Positions 32,716 to 41,156 of a DNA stretch of 64,000 nucleotides are shown piece by piece (positions within the stretch are counted from its first letter, which is position 1; each line of letters opens with the position of its first letter). The stretch is from NCBI RefSeq assembly GCF_006874705.1, contig NZ_CP035382.1, forward strand, positions 434,001 through 498,000. The letters are read 5' to 3'. This DNA comes from Leclercia adecarboxylata (GTDB lineage Bacteria > Pseudomonadota > Gammaproteobacteria > Enterobacterales > Enterobacteriaceae). A program made the position numbers and the translations under genes. The notes under the pieces were generated by a model, which had not been told where the DNA came from, ran no database searches, and saw only the letters and a program-made list of their open reading frames with translations.

Positions 32716-32728
32716 ACGGATATCTCTG

Positions 32729-33301
32729 ATGGCGCTTATCACCTACCTTCGAGTTTCAACCAACGATCAAAGCATAGATAACCAGCGCCGTCAGATTCAG
32801 GAAGCCGGTTATCAGGTGGAACAGGACTTCGAATTTTATGATGAGGGAGTTAGCGGTGCGGTTCCCGCCCAAAAGCGCCCCGCCCTGAATGAAGCAATCA
32901 AAACAGCTCGTAAAGGCGACGTATTTGTTGTGGTCGCCATTGACCGCCTCGGACGCGATGCCGTTGATGTTCTAACCACAGTTAAAACCCTCGACTCTAA
33001 AGGCGTTAAAGTTGTCAGCCTTCGGGAAGGATTCGACCTCAGCACGCCAGCCGGGAAAATGATGCTTCATATGATGGCGGGTTTTGCTGAGATGGAAAAA
33101 AACCTTATCGCAGAGCGTCGCACTGCGGGCATAGCGCGGGCAAAAGCCGAGGGTGTTCATATGGGTCGCCCCAAGTACGAGCATGGTGAATTGATCGCGT
33201 CTTTGTGGACGGAAGGTTTGAGTTACCCGCAAATAGTAGCCGAGCTTGCTTCCAAAGATATCAAAGCGGGTAAGACCACAATCTATCGCTTTAAACGTTA
33301 A
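32729..33301 (+). CDS. serine recombinase (resolvase/invertase family)
   Basis: A 190-aa small serine recombinase. The nucleophile is Ser10 in YLRVSTNDQS. Catalytic-pocket Arg residues lie in AIDRLGRDAVD and the E-helix region runs from PAGKMMLHMMAGFAEMEKNLIAERRTAG. A C-terminal helix-turn-helix (LSYPQIVAELASKDIKAGKTTIYR) follows GRPK. The size equals Tn3-type resolvases and Gin/Pin invertases. The adjacent motif array is its probable binding region, so it may resolve element dimers or control its own expression. Confidence 0.92.
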   Translation: MALITYLRVSTNDQSIDNQRRQIQEAGYQVEQDFEFYDEGVSGAVPAQKRPALNEAIKTARKGDVFVVVAIDRLGRDAVDVLTTVKTLDSKGVKVVSLREGFDLSTPAGKMMLHMMAGFAEMEKNLIAERRTAGIARAKAEGVHMGRPKYEHGELIASLWTEGLSYPQIVAELASKDIKAGKTTIYRFKR

Positions 33302-33333
33302 ACGCCCTTTCCCGTTACCGCCAAGGAGCCACA

Positions 33334-34374
33334 ATGCCGACCAATAACCCCGTGTTTATGAGCGATACCGTACATGCAAATAATGAAACCAGTGAGAACG
33401 TCAGAAAACTGAACGAGGCCATGCAAAGGCTTCGCGAGCATCAGGCTCAGGAACAACGCCATGGACGCCATGCGGTTCGTGAATGGTCACTTGCTGACGG
33501 CCTGCAACAATTTCATGAACTCCGTAAAGAGGAAAAAGCCAACGGATGGTCACACGCCTCGTTATATGACAAGGTTAAATTCGAAGAGTTTGACCTTGCG
33601 CCATACAACGTGCTCGGCATACGCGCTCATTCGATTCAACAGATGTATGACAAGCTATGCCATGACACCCTCGCTAAATATCTTCATGGGTTAGGCTATG
33701 TCAGGAGTCAGCTCATAGCGGCGCGTGACGTTCTTAACATCGAGGGAAAGAAGAAATATGAGGCTTACATCAGGAACGCCGTAGAAACGCTTCCAGCGCG
33801 GTGCTATGGCCTTAAGCCCCACTATTTGAATATTCTCACAGGCTTGATGGATATTCCTTTCAGGAGAAGCGCAGAGAAGGACAGGCGGGAAATTTCCGAC
33901 ACGCTTTGTCATATTGTGGAGCATATCAGTGAGTACCGTTATGAGGGATTGGATGAACGGTATCAGGAATATGCATACACCATCCTTCGCAGTGTCGATA
34001 CGGACGAACTCCCGCCAATGATTGCCGGGCTTATCATTCGTGAGGCGTCAGAGCTGGTGGAGTGCGCTTGCGTCAATATGGTTGAGCCTTATAAAAATTG
34101 CGGCCTGACGCATGAAGAATGGTGGCGGTACATTGACCCGGAAGAGTATGCAGAGGAATACCCCGACAACGAAATGCCGGAACACGCATCCCCTATCGCT
34201 TCGTGCAACGTCTACAGTTCGCATTTTGGCATCGCGCAGCAAAGCCTCTGGTATGGGATTGACGAGGAAACGGACAACTTCATTACTTCACTCATAGGTG
34301 GGCTCTTATATGCCAGACAGCCAGAGGCACGACTGCACAAAACACTGGCACGTGCAAAATCAGAACGACCATAA
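33334..34374 (+). CDS. uncharacterised element protein, 346 aa
   Basis: A 346-aa, largely helical, acidic soluble protein, preceded by an AAGGAG ribosome site (33323-33328) and 32 bp after the recombinase gene, probably in the same transcript. The N-terminal 70 residues are coiled-coil-like (VRKLNEAMQRLREHQAQEQRHG). No TM segment, nuclease motif or NTPase motif is visible to me. Position between the recombinase and the retron-like cassette makes it cargo or a maintenance function. Family not recognised. Confidence 0.7.
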   Translation: MPTNNPVFMSDTVHANNETSENVRKLNEAMQRLREHQAQEQRHGRHAVREWSLADGLQQFHELRKEEKANGWSHASLYDKVKFEEFDLAPYNVLGIRAHSIQQMYDKLCHDTLAKYLHGLGYVRSQLIAARDVLNIEGKKKYEAYIRNAVETLPARCYGLKPHYLNILTGLMDIPFRRSAEKDRREISDTLCHIVEHISEYRYEGLDERYQEYAYTILRSVDTDELPPMIAGLIIREASELVECACVNMVEPYKNCGLTHEEWWRYIDPEEYAEEYPDNEMPEHASPIASCNVYSSHFGIAQQSLWYGIDEETDNFITSLIGGLLYARQPEARLHKTLARAKSERP

Positions 34375-34568
34375 AATTACCTTGCTATTAATCACCACCT
34401 TGATTGAATACTGTTAGCGGCCAACTACTTGTCATTAATATACCCTATAGCATCAAGAGCCTAAATTTTTCTGCTCCCCATTGATATAAATTCAATTCGT
34501 GGAAACCGCATCATGCGAATTATTTGCATGAACAAGAATGATCTTTGGTATTTTGTTAATGTTTACAC

Positions 34569-35282
34569 CTAACTGTATCTTCTCTCCATCTTACAGAATA
34601 CAGGGGATTCATTCACAAAAGTCGAGTTAACTGAATCAATCAACCCGAAAACCTCGTACTCTATGTCAATAAAAATGTTTTTTGGACCATTATTCATGAC
34701 TACCCCAAAATTAGCAAAAGCCTCTATTATTTTACGCTGATGTGTTTGGTATTTATACTTACCTGAAAGAGTTGACATATGAGAATTGGCTTCATCAACA
34801 ACTTCCTTAATATTATTCAAATGATCCCTATAGTTTTGGCTACATTCCAAACGACCTGATTTAGATTCAGGAAAAATGACATTATACCAAAGATGTACAT
34901 CAACACTATCTGGTGATATTTTTTTCCTCTTATTAATTTCAGAATTAAGAAAATCTCTAAACATTGAAAAATGTGCAATATGATTTGTTATGTTACTATT
35001 TCCAACACCTGTAACATAAGTTCGAAGAGCAATTATCGCCCCCCCTAATGCTGCGACTAAAGTAATAAACCATCCAAAAAATTGAGCAAGAACCACAACC
35101 CCTGTAATTTTATTTGCAAAGTAATCAATACATTGGCTTTGTATACAAAAATCAAATTTATATATCTTAGTTGAATATATAGTTGCAACCAATGAAACAA
35201 ATAAAAACAAAATAGAAAGCAAACAAACAAAAGCCACAGACACAATGAATTTATCCGTATTACTCATTCTATTTTTCAACAT
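34569..35282 (-). CDS. two-TM-helix protein, putative retron effector
   Basis: A 237-aa protein with two strong TM helices (about residues 12-36, FIVSVAFVCLLSILFLFVSL, and about 60-88, GVVVLAQFFGWFITLVAALG) and a soluble C-terminal domain of about 145 residues. Its ATG lies inside the end of the RT gene (14-bp overlap); a second ATG at 35267 is one base past the RT stop but lacks a ribosome site. In Ec48-type (type IV) retrons a two-TM protein follows the RT and kills the infected cell by membrane damage when released. That role here is inferred from architecture and context. Confidence 0.75.
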   Translation of the reverse strand: MLKNRMSNTDKFIVSVAFVCLLSILFLFVSLVATIYSTKIYKFDFCIQSQCIDYFANKITGVVVLAQFFGWFITLVAALGGAIIALRTYVTGVGNSNITNHIAHFSMFRDFLNSEINKRKKISPDSVDVHLWYNVIFPESKSGRLECSQNYRDHLNNIKEVVDEANSHMSTLSGKYKYQTHQRKIIEAFANFGVVMNNGPKNIFIDIEYEVFGLIDSVNSTFVNESPVFCKMERRYS

Positions 35283-36459
35283 CTGGCTTTACCTTGTTCA
35301 ACCTTGTCCTTAACTCTTTTGCTATCGTGGAAAATGCATCACTTCTATTGATAAGAGATATAACATGACCTGTTATCTGAAATACTCGAAAGTATTTATC
35401 CGACTTGTTAAAACCTTTAGAATACTGTATCTCAAGCCATTTTATTTTCTTTTTACACTCCCTAACATCTTGAAAAGATGGCATGGGCCTGACTTTTTTA
35501 ATTCTCCCCATAAAAACAGCATGTTTTTCATGGCCCAATCGCCCAAGTTTGTTAATCCTTCCCATACATCTGTTGTATTCAACTCTATATGCCAACGATG
35601 TCTTATTATTATTTTTAATAGAGTTCCCAATTAAATTATTCAGGGACGCTCTAATTTTTCTCACTTCATAAGAAGGAAGTCTAGGTTTATTGTGGTCTAC
35701 TCTCAAACCATGCACTAGAAGTGGTTTTGTAGAAACTTGGAAAACACCCGATTTAACAATATTAATTGGAAGATCTTTCTCGGCGAGCATATCCTCTATA
35801 TGTTTTTTTATTTGAGAAAAATCATAATCATACACCTTTGATGAAACAGTTATATCATCTACCAGTCTTGTATAGACCAAACCTTTTCTTTTTGCTCTTC
35901 TATAAACCGTTGTTTCAACATCGTGCAAACATAATGATGCGATATAGCTTGACGTCAACGCTCCTTGAACGATAAACTCACCAGCACAACAAATATCCGT
36001 GATGTAATCATTCGCCTCTGCGTTTATATAGAAAAAGTCACTAAAAATATCACTTACCAATTCTTTATGAATATTATCAAAGAAATTTTTGATATCTACT
36101 TTAAGGAGAGTCTTAGCACCACAGTGTTGATTGGCACAAGTTATATAATCTCTATTCAGCGAGTCTTCACCATCATTGTCATTGGGCACAGAACCAAATA
36201 AAAAATTAGGCCATATTACCAACTCGCGAAATATTCTATTATTAATTCTGCGCTGCAATCTTTTCAACTTATGATGAGGACGATATACAATTCTCATTGA
36301 ACCATCAGATTTAGGCTTTTCTAATTTATGGTATCTTCTATCCAATGGAATGCTTCTTATTTCTACGAGTTCATCAATTGAAAAACCCAATGCCTTAGAA
36401 AGTGAAGTCAAAGTTGATATGCCGGAATTGCTTTTGTTCGAAGGAAGATCATTAGACAT
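35269..36459 (-). CDS. retron-type reverse transcriptase
   Basis: A 396-aa reverse transcriptase. Motif A is LKVDIKNFFDNI (Asp122), preceded by CANQH (108-112), which resembles the retron region X NAxxH. Motif B is QGALTSSYIASL (165-176). The active site is RLVDD (198-202) instead of YADD. VHGL (249-252) matches the retron region Y VTG. The longest frame starts at 36537, but the ATG at 36459 has AGAGG 8 bases upstream. Codon use and base composition are far more AT-rich than the host genes. It makes msDNA from the ncRNA upstream and probably holds the two-TM effector in check. Confidence 0.85.
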   Translation of the reverse strand: MSNDLPSNKSNSGISTLTSLSKALGFSIDELVEIRSIPLDRRYHKLEKPKSDGSMRIVYRPHHKLKRLQRRINNRIFRELVIWPNFLFGSVPNDNDGEDSLNRDYITCANQHCGAKTLLKVDIKNFFDNIHKELVSDIFSDFFYINAEANDYITDICCAGEFIVQGALTSSYIASLCLHDVETTVYRRAKRKGLVYTRLVDDITVSSKVYDYDFSQIKKHIEDMLAEKDLPINIVKSGVFQVSTKPLLVHGLRVDHNKPRLPSYEVRKIRASLNNLIGNSIKNNNKTSLAYRVEYNRCMGRINKLGRLGHEKHAVFMGRIKKVRPMPSFQDVRECKKKIKWLEIQYSKGFNKSDKYFRVFQITGHVISLINRSDAFSTIAKELRTRLNKVKPDVEK

Positions 36460-36481
36460 GATAAAAACCTCTGAGGCAAAG

Positions 36482-36579
36482 TTACTTACGGTCTCCCCAT
36501 GATCAAGGGTGCAGAAAGACAGAGATGCATACACCAAACATTGCTAGCAACAGCCTCTGCGTTCTACGACCGTAAGTAA
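36482..36579. repeat. 12-bp inverted repeat linking the ncRNA to the RT leader
   Basis: TTACTTACGGTC (36482-36493) and GACCGTAAGTAA (36568-36579) are perfect inverted repeats. One copy lies within the presumed msd and the other in the untranslated leader, 22 bp before the RT start. A 9-bp direct repeat GAGGCAAAG is also found at 36473 and 36661. Confidence 0.85.
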
Positions 36580-36676
36580 TGCCCGACAGCTACGGCGCCA
36601 GCCGTCGGTGGCGACGGTGGGGCCTCGGATCGAGTCTGGTAAACCAGACGCCCCCAGAAGGAGGCAAAGCTAGCAA
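36541..36676 (-). ncRNA. candidate retron ncRNA (msr-msd)
   Basis: Reading the minus strand, TTGCTAGC (36676-36669, a1-like, with a TAGC that could carry the branching G) pairs with GCTAGCAA at 36548-36541 (a2-like). An inner extension GCCTC/GAGGC is visible. Between them are GTCTGG-TTTA-CCAGAC, an msr-type hairpin with a T-rich loop, and CCGTCG-CCAC-CGACGG. A CCGTA/TACGG stem that could be the msd tip follows. It lies directly upstream of the RT, as in known retrons. Exact msr/msd borders cannot be set from sequence alone. Confidence 0.65.
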
Positions 36677-36969
36677 ATTGTAAAAATGGTTGCAGCATTC
36701 AAAGCGAAACGCCTGAGCTGAATGCACATTATCAGTGTTTATAATCAGAAACAATGTCTAAGGTCAAAATTCTTTTGAACTTACAACTTTATGCATTCTA
36801 GGTTTTACTGGATGCACTAAACCCCAGGTTCTCAACAAGTTAGCGGTATGCAGTAAAAAAAAGCACCTAACCGAAATTAATCTACGGCGATAATCTATGC
36901 AATTTATTGTTATGGCGCTCGGTAATAAAATGAATGATGTTTTATGGTTGGCTTTAAACACAGAATGCC

Positions 36970-37170
36970 CCAATGCTCGAAGTGCCGTCGCTGCCCGAAC
37001 CTATGGAATCGCCACAAAAGTCCAGATTTTAATGTAAGGGGCGCGACGACTACGATTACTCAGCGCATCTATGCCACCCTCATCGGCCAGTTCGAGATAA
37101 TGGTAAACCGTGCCACATGAAACACCTATGATTTTACAGATTTGCTATACGTTGCTCAGTTCTTCACCCG
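36970..37170 (-). pseudogene. degenerate transposase-like helix-turn-helix remnant
   Basis: The minus strand reads QICKIIGVSCGTVYHYLELA followed by DEGGIDALSNRSRRAP, a layout found in the N-terminal helix-turn-helix of several transposase families. It is broken by in-frame stops on both sides and no start or terminal repeats are evident. The family is uncertain. I see no supportable gene in the remaining sequence 36680-36969 and 37171-37430. Confidence 0.4.
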
Positions 37171-37430
37171 ATTGAGTAAACTAGCTTCATGCTTGATAAC
37201 CAGATGGGTAGTACGAAGCATGGGAGTACTTGGTTATTTGCACAAGGATTCGACACCCATATCAAAACTGGTAACTGCCAGCCGTTAAAGGTCGTATGTC
37301 AGTCCAAATCGCGGCTAATTCATATGAGTATCGTTGCCAGTCCTTATAAATAGCATATCCCTCGCAGTATCCCCCCTTAAGCCATAACCATAAAATATTA
37401 ATTTAAATCAATTATTTAAAATCATTAATT

Positions 37431-37446
37431 ATTCCTGCAGGGGACA
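37431..37446 (+). other. attR core (16-bp repeat)
   Basis: ATTCCTGCAGGGGACA is identical to 23306-23321 in argW. Upstream is AT-rich element DNA and downstream is host DNA, so this is the right junction of the element. Confidence 0.88.
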
Positions 37447-37582
37447 TTTGCCTACCTTCCTTACCGGCTTTATAACCCCTTTCCAACCAATAGCACCCAT
37501 ACACACAACGTTATGTGCCGCTGTGCTGTACTCTCCCGCCGTTAAACGCATTCACGCCTCAAAAAAACAACGGAGAAATGGA

Positions 37583-37804
37583 ATGAAAAGAATCCTCATC
37601 GTTATGGCATTAATCGCCCCTTGCTCAGCCTTTGCCGGGGTTATCTTTCACCCGGTTGAGCGCGCTGCCGTGGTAGCGAATTCCGATCACCCCGTTGCTG
37701 CCGCGACGGTCACCGCGCAGGCAAGAAACCACCGTGCCGCCAGAGTGGATGCCGTTAACTGCAACGATGGACGCTGCGTACAGCACGGTAACGTGATTCG
37801 ATAA
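37583..37804 (+). CDS. small exported protein, 73 aa
   Basis: A signal peptide MKRILIVMALIAPCSAFA precedes a mature chain of about 55 residues beginning GVIFHPVERAAV. It contains one Cys pair (NCNDGRC) near the C-terminus that could form a small disulfide loop. A CGGAG ribosome site precedes the ATG; the longer frame from 37448 starts at the att junction and is unlikely. Family and function not recognised. It is convergent with the flagellin gene. Confidence 0.7.
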   Translation: MKRILIVMALIAPCSAFAGVIFHPVERAAVVANSDHPVAAATVTAQARNHRAARVDAVNCNDGRCVQHGNVIR

Positions 37805-37853
37805 GAAGTACAGGGCTCCGGAATACCGGAGCTCGATTTCATCTCTGAGGATC

Positions 37854-39776
37854 TTATTTGATCGCACCATTCAGTAATGACAACACGACCTGTGGCATCT
37901 GATTGGCTTTCGACAACATCGAGCCAAGTGATTCCTGGAATATCTGCGCCCGTACCATATTTGACATTTCGAGGGCGTAATCAGCATCTTCAATACGTGA
38001 GCGGGAAGCGTTGACCGCGACTGACATAGTCGCCTGTTGATTTTGCGTTGACGCCAGACGGTTGGCCATGGCACCCAGCGTACTGCGACTGGTATCAACC
38101 TGCTTGATGGCATTGTCGATTGCCGCCAGGGGATTTTCCGGTTTTTTCAGCCGTATTTCATTACCGACTTCAAAAATATTCAAGGTCGTATAGTTGGTTT
38201 CGGTATCCGTAGACGCCCCATGAGAAGCGTTATAATAGAGCAGGAGATCGCCCACGCCGTTCTGCGTTTTTAGCATGATCTGGCTGACGTTATCATCGGG
38301 CACAACCAGGGTGACTCTTTTTGAGTCCGTGCCCTTCACCACGTCCATGTAGTAATTGCCGTCTGAATCCTTGCGCAATACATCATCCGATACATTGCCC
38401 TCAGCATCGGTATAACGCACATTGACCTTTGCGGGATCCATCGTGACGGTTGATGTTCCATCCACAAGGGTAACGGCAGAGAAATTATTCAGGCTGGTGG
38501 CGCTATTCGCCTTGACGACAAGCGAACTGTCGTTGCCATCGGTCGTTACAGACACTGAGGCATTGTAGTAGCGAAAATTACCGCTGCCGTCGTCCACCTC
38601 CATAATGTACTGGCTACCGGATTTCAGCAGCCTGGCTTTATCTTCTGAGACCGAATTATTACTGGAGTCCACAAAGCTCAGCGTTGCCGTCGTGGTATCA
38701 ATATTGGGTGTAGACGCTACGACCGCAGGGATAACAGAGAAACTTGTATCCGTTACCCAACTGGTACTGGTCATTTGCGCACTAACCGCACCGGTTGAAC
38801 CGTATGTCAGGACGGCAGGATAATACAATTCATCCTGCTCAATATAATACTGGCCGTTGGATTCTCTCAGCGATGGCACCGGGCTGTTACTTAATGCACC
38901 GCCGTTCGTATCAAGATAGTTCACGGAAGTTATCGGTAGGCCGCTGTACTGAGGCACATCGCTGTAGAGCGGTGTTCCAGTGGTCGCGCCAATACTCACG
39001 CTGCCGGTTCCGCTGGCAGTATCCCAGCTAGCGTTATACGTGGCCTGATAATAAACAGGCTTGCCATCGCCTCCCGTATCCTGAATATACGTCTGCCCGT
39101 TCATGCCGTTGTGCACCAGCTGCGGCAAATTAAAGGTGCCTGTCGGAGACCAGGTTACGCTCACATTGCTGCTGGTAAGGTCGATATTATTCGCAACGCC
39201 CGTAACCTTGTTAATATCGGATACCGACCCGCTGATACCCCGAATAACCAAATCTTTCAGCCCGATATTCTCCACGCTGAAGTTTTTCGATAAATCGAGG
39301 AAGATTTTTTCATTATCACGGGAGCCGACCTGAAAACCGACCGTGCCCGCACTGCCGTCCAGCAGATTAATACCGTTAAAGTCGACGGACGTATTTAACC
39401 GATCGATCTCTTTCAGGTTTAAATTAATTTCAGCCTGAATAGCATCCGCATCCACCAGGTTGTTGGTTTCACTTAGCCCTTTTACCGTAAGCTCCCGGAT
39501 GCGCTGCAGTCTGTTATTAATTTCACTCATCGCACCTTCGGCAGTCTGCACCAGCGACAAACCATCCCCGGCGTTACGCTGCGTCTGTTGCAGCGCATTC
39601 TGCTCGCTGGTCATACGGTTAGCCACCGCCTGACCAGCCGCATTATCCTTAGCACTGTTGATACGCATGCCAGAAGAAAGATTGCGGATGGCCTGCGAGA
39701 GGGCAGACGTATTTTGTGAGGATTTCCCCTGGATCGTTAACGCAGTTAAATTGGTATTCAGGCTTAACATTCCCAT
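37854..39776 (-). CDS. orphan flagellin, 640 aa
   Basis: The N-terminal D0/D1 region (LSLNTNLTALTIQGKSSQ, SSGMRINSAKDNAAGQA) and C-terminal D1/D0 region (QQATMSVAVNASRSRIED, QANQ-type end reading ANQMPQVVLSLLNG) are typical flagellin. The central roughly 400 residues (about 160-560) are a Ser/Thr/Asp-rich variable domain. No chaperone, cap or hook gene is adjacent, so this is a flagellin outside the main flagellar clusters. A sigma-28-like promoter lies upstream. ATGs at 39776 and 39770 are both possible. It could be an alternative or second filament subunit. Confidence 0.92.
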   Translation of the reverse strand: MGMLSLNTNLTALTIQGKSSQNTSALSQAIRNLSSGMRINSAKDNAAGQAVANRMTSEQNALQQTQRNAGDGLSLVQTAEGAMSEINNRLQRIRELTVKGLSETNNLVDADAIQAEINLNLKEIDRLNTSVDFNGINLLDGSAGTVGFQVGSRDNEKIFLDLSKNFSVENIGLKDLVIRGISGSVSDINKVTGVANNIDLTSSNVSVTWSPTGTFNLPQLVHNGMNGQTYIQDTGGDGKPVYYQATYNASWDTASGTGSVSIGATTGTPLYSDVPQYSGLPITSVNYLDTNGGALSNSPVPSLRESNGQYYIEQDELYYPAVLTYGSTGAVSAQMTSTSWVTDTSFSVIPAVVASTPNIDTTTATLSFVDSSNNSVSEDKARLLKSGSQYIMEVDDGSGNFRYYNASVSVTTDGNDSSLVVKANSATSLNNFSAVTLVDGTSTVTMDPAKVNVRYTDAEGNVSDDVLRKDSDGNYYMDVVKGTDSKRVTLVVPDDNVSQIMLKTQNGVGDLLLYYNASHGASTDTETNYTTLNIFEVGNEIRLKKPENPLAAIDNAIKQVDTSRSTLGAMANRLASTQNQQATMSVAVNASRSRIEDADYALEMSNMVRAQIFQESLGSMLSKANQMPQVVLSLLNGAIK

Positions 39777-39803
39777 GTACCCGTTCAGGTTTCTCTGGAG
39801 TTG

Positions 39804-39830
39804 TTATCGGTCATACTCTGGATTAGTTGA
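39804..39830 (-). promoter_or_regulatory. sigma-28 (FliA)-like promoter of the flagellin gene
   Basis: On the minus strand TCAACTAA, 11 bases, then ACCGATAA, compared with the consensus TAAAGTTT-N11-GCCGATAA. The -10 part matches 7 of 8 and the -35 part 4 of 8. It is 28 bp before the flagellin start, the expected place for a class-3 flagellar promoter. Confidence 0.65.
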
Positions 39831-39967
39831 TGATTTTTTTGGGCCTTAACCAAATTTAGTAGGCGCGCACCTTACTTAACACCGGATATGTTAATTGGCT
39901 TCAGGGTTACGGTGAGGCCTTTCAACGGCGATTAGCCCTGCCAACGGCACGGTTTAAGGAAAGTATC

Positions 39968-40507
39968 ATGTCAAAAGCACTACTGATTATCGATATGCAG
40001 AATTTTGTAACGGATAGAATTCAACAGGGTGTGGATTACTTCCCTCAGAACAGCATTGAAAACATGACCTCTGTAATTGAACAATTCAGAACCTCTGGCC
40101 GACCTGTCATCCATGTGCGACACCAGACGCCTGAGCAGGGTTCGCCTCTTCATCACGGTTCCCCCTCAAGCCAGCCCCTTGCCTCATTTGAGGAACGCCC
40201 GAGCGAGCCGGTATTTATCAAACACACCTCTTCTGCGTTCAGCTCAACGGGATTACTGGCTCATCTCCAGGAGGCAAATATTTCAGAGGTGGTGGTTATC
40301 GGTGCCGTTGCAGGATTTTGTGTTAACTCCACCGTCAGAATGGGTGCCGATCTGGGGTTAAAGATGACGGTGCTAAAAGATGCGGTGCTCAGCTTTGAGC
40401 TGGAAAAATCTCAGCTCAGCGCGAAGGCCATTCATGATGTCACTCTGGCGCTGCTTGAGGCCGGTTTTGCGCAGGTTACCGACGCCACCGCGTTGCAGCT
40501 GTCCTGA
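39968..40507 (+). CDS. isochorismatase-family cysteine hydrolase
   Basis: A 179-aa protein with the three-residue catalytic set of the family: Asp9 (LLIIDMQ), Lys85 (PVFIKHTSSAF) and Cys118 (GAVAGFCVNSTVR), with a cis-peptide-type GAVAG before the Cys. Members hydrolyse amides such as nicotinamide, or isochorismate; the substrate cannot be told from sequence. An AAGGAAAG ribosome site precedes the ATG. It is divergent from the flagellin gene. Confidence 0.9.
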   Translation: MSKALLIIDMQNFVTDRIQQGVDYFPQNSIENMTSVIEQFRTSGRPVIHVRHQTPEQGSPLHHGSPSSQPLASFEERPSEPVFIKHTSSAFSSTGLLAHLQEANISEVVVIGAVAGFCVNSTVRMGADLGLKMTVLKDAVLSFELEKSQLSAKAIHDVTLALLEAGFAQVTDATALQLS

Positions 40508-40574
40508 ATACTGTGCCCTGTGCCGTCCTCCAGGGTATAATCTGCCAATCATTTGACAGATTTCAGAAACGAAC

Positions 40575-41114
40575 ATGACCAAACTCACACTACAAGAGCA
40601 GATGCTTAAAGCTGGCTTAGTCTCCAGCAAAAAAATGGCGAAAGTGCAGCGCACCGCCAAAAAATCCCGCGTGCAGGCCCGCGAGGCGCGCGAAGCGGTG
40701 GAAGTAAACAAGCAGGCGCAACTTGAACGTGATAAAGAGTTGAGCGAGCAGCAGAAGCAGGCCACGCTGGCGAAAGAGTATAAGGCGCAGATCAAGCAGT
40801 TAATTGAGATGAACCGGGTCGTAGTGGCAAAAGGCGATATCGGTTTTAACTTCACCGACAATAATCTGATTAAAAAAATCTATGTCGATAAGACCACCCA
40901 GGCGCAGCTGATCAATGGCCGTCTCGCCATTGCGCGACTGGTTGCCGAAGCGGGCCGTGAGAGCGAATATGCAATTATCCCCGCCATCGTTGCCGAGAAA
41001 ATTTCCCAGCGTGATGCGAGCTATATCGTGTTAAGCAGCGAGCTGACTCAGGAAGCGAAGGACGAAGACGATCCCTATGCTGATTTTGTCGTGCCTGATG
41101 ATTTGATGTGGTAA
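40575..41114 (+). CDS. yaiL: YaiL family protein (DUF2058)
   Basis: A 179-aa protein with the same length and sequence layout as E. coli YaiL: MTKLTLQEQMLKAGLVSSKK, a long basic coiled-coil helix to about residue 75, then a beta-rich domain and an acidic end DEDDPYADFVVPDDLMW. It has been described as a nucleoprotein-like factor, but its role is not settled. In K-12 yaiL is at a different chromosomal site, so this copy marks a local rearrangement relative to E. coli. Confidence 0.88.
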   Translation: MTKLTLQEQMLKAGLVSSKKMAKVQRTAKKSRVQAREAREAVEVNKQAQLERDKELSEQQKQATLAKEYKAQIKQLIEMNRVVVAKGDIGFNFTDNNLIKKIYVDKTTQAQLINGRLAIARLVAEAGRESEYAIIPAIVAEKISQRDASYIVLSSELTQEAKDEDDPYADFVVPDDLMW

Positions 41115-41120
41115 CCCTGA

Positions 41121-41150
41121 GAGACCACCTCCCGGAGAGGTGGTCTTTCT
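41121..41150. terminator. terminator between yaiL and the secretion operon
   Basis: GACCACCTC and GAGGTGGTC form a 9-bp stem (41123-41145) followed by TTTCTCCC on the plus strand. It lies between two convergent genes. Confidence 0.8.
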
Positions 41151-41156
41151 CCCTTC

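Noticed and set aside
36677..36682. A TACAAT -10 hexamer just before the retron a1 arm
   Set aside because: Transcription from it would start inside the a1 arm and no matching -35 is seen. I do not call it the retron promoter.
36764..36973. A 69-aa minus-strand frame near the right end of the island
   Set aside because: There is no ribosome site, no recognisable motif, and it lies next to decayed transposase-like sequence.
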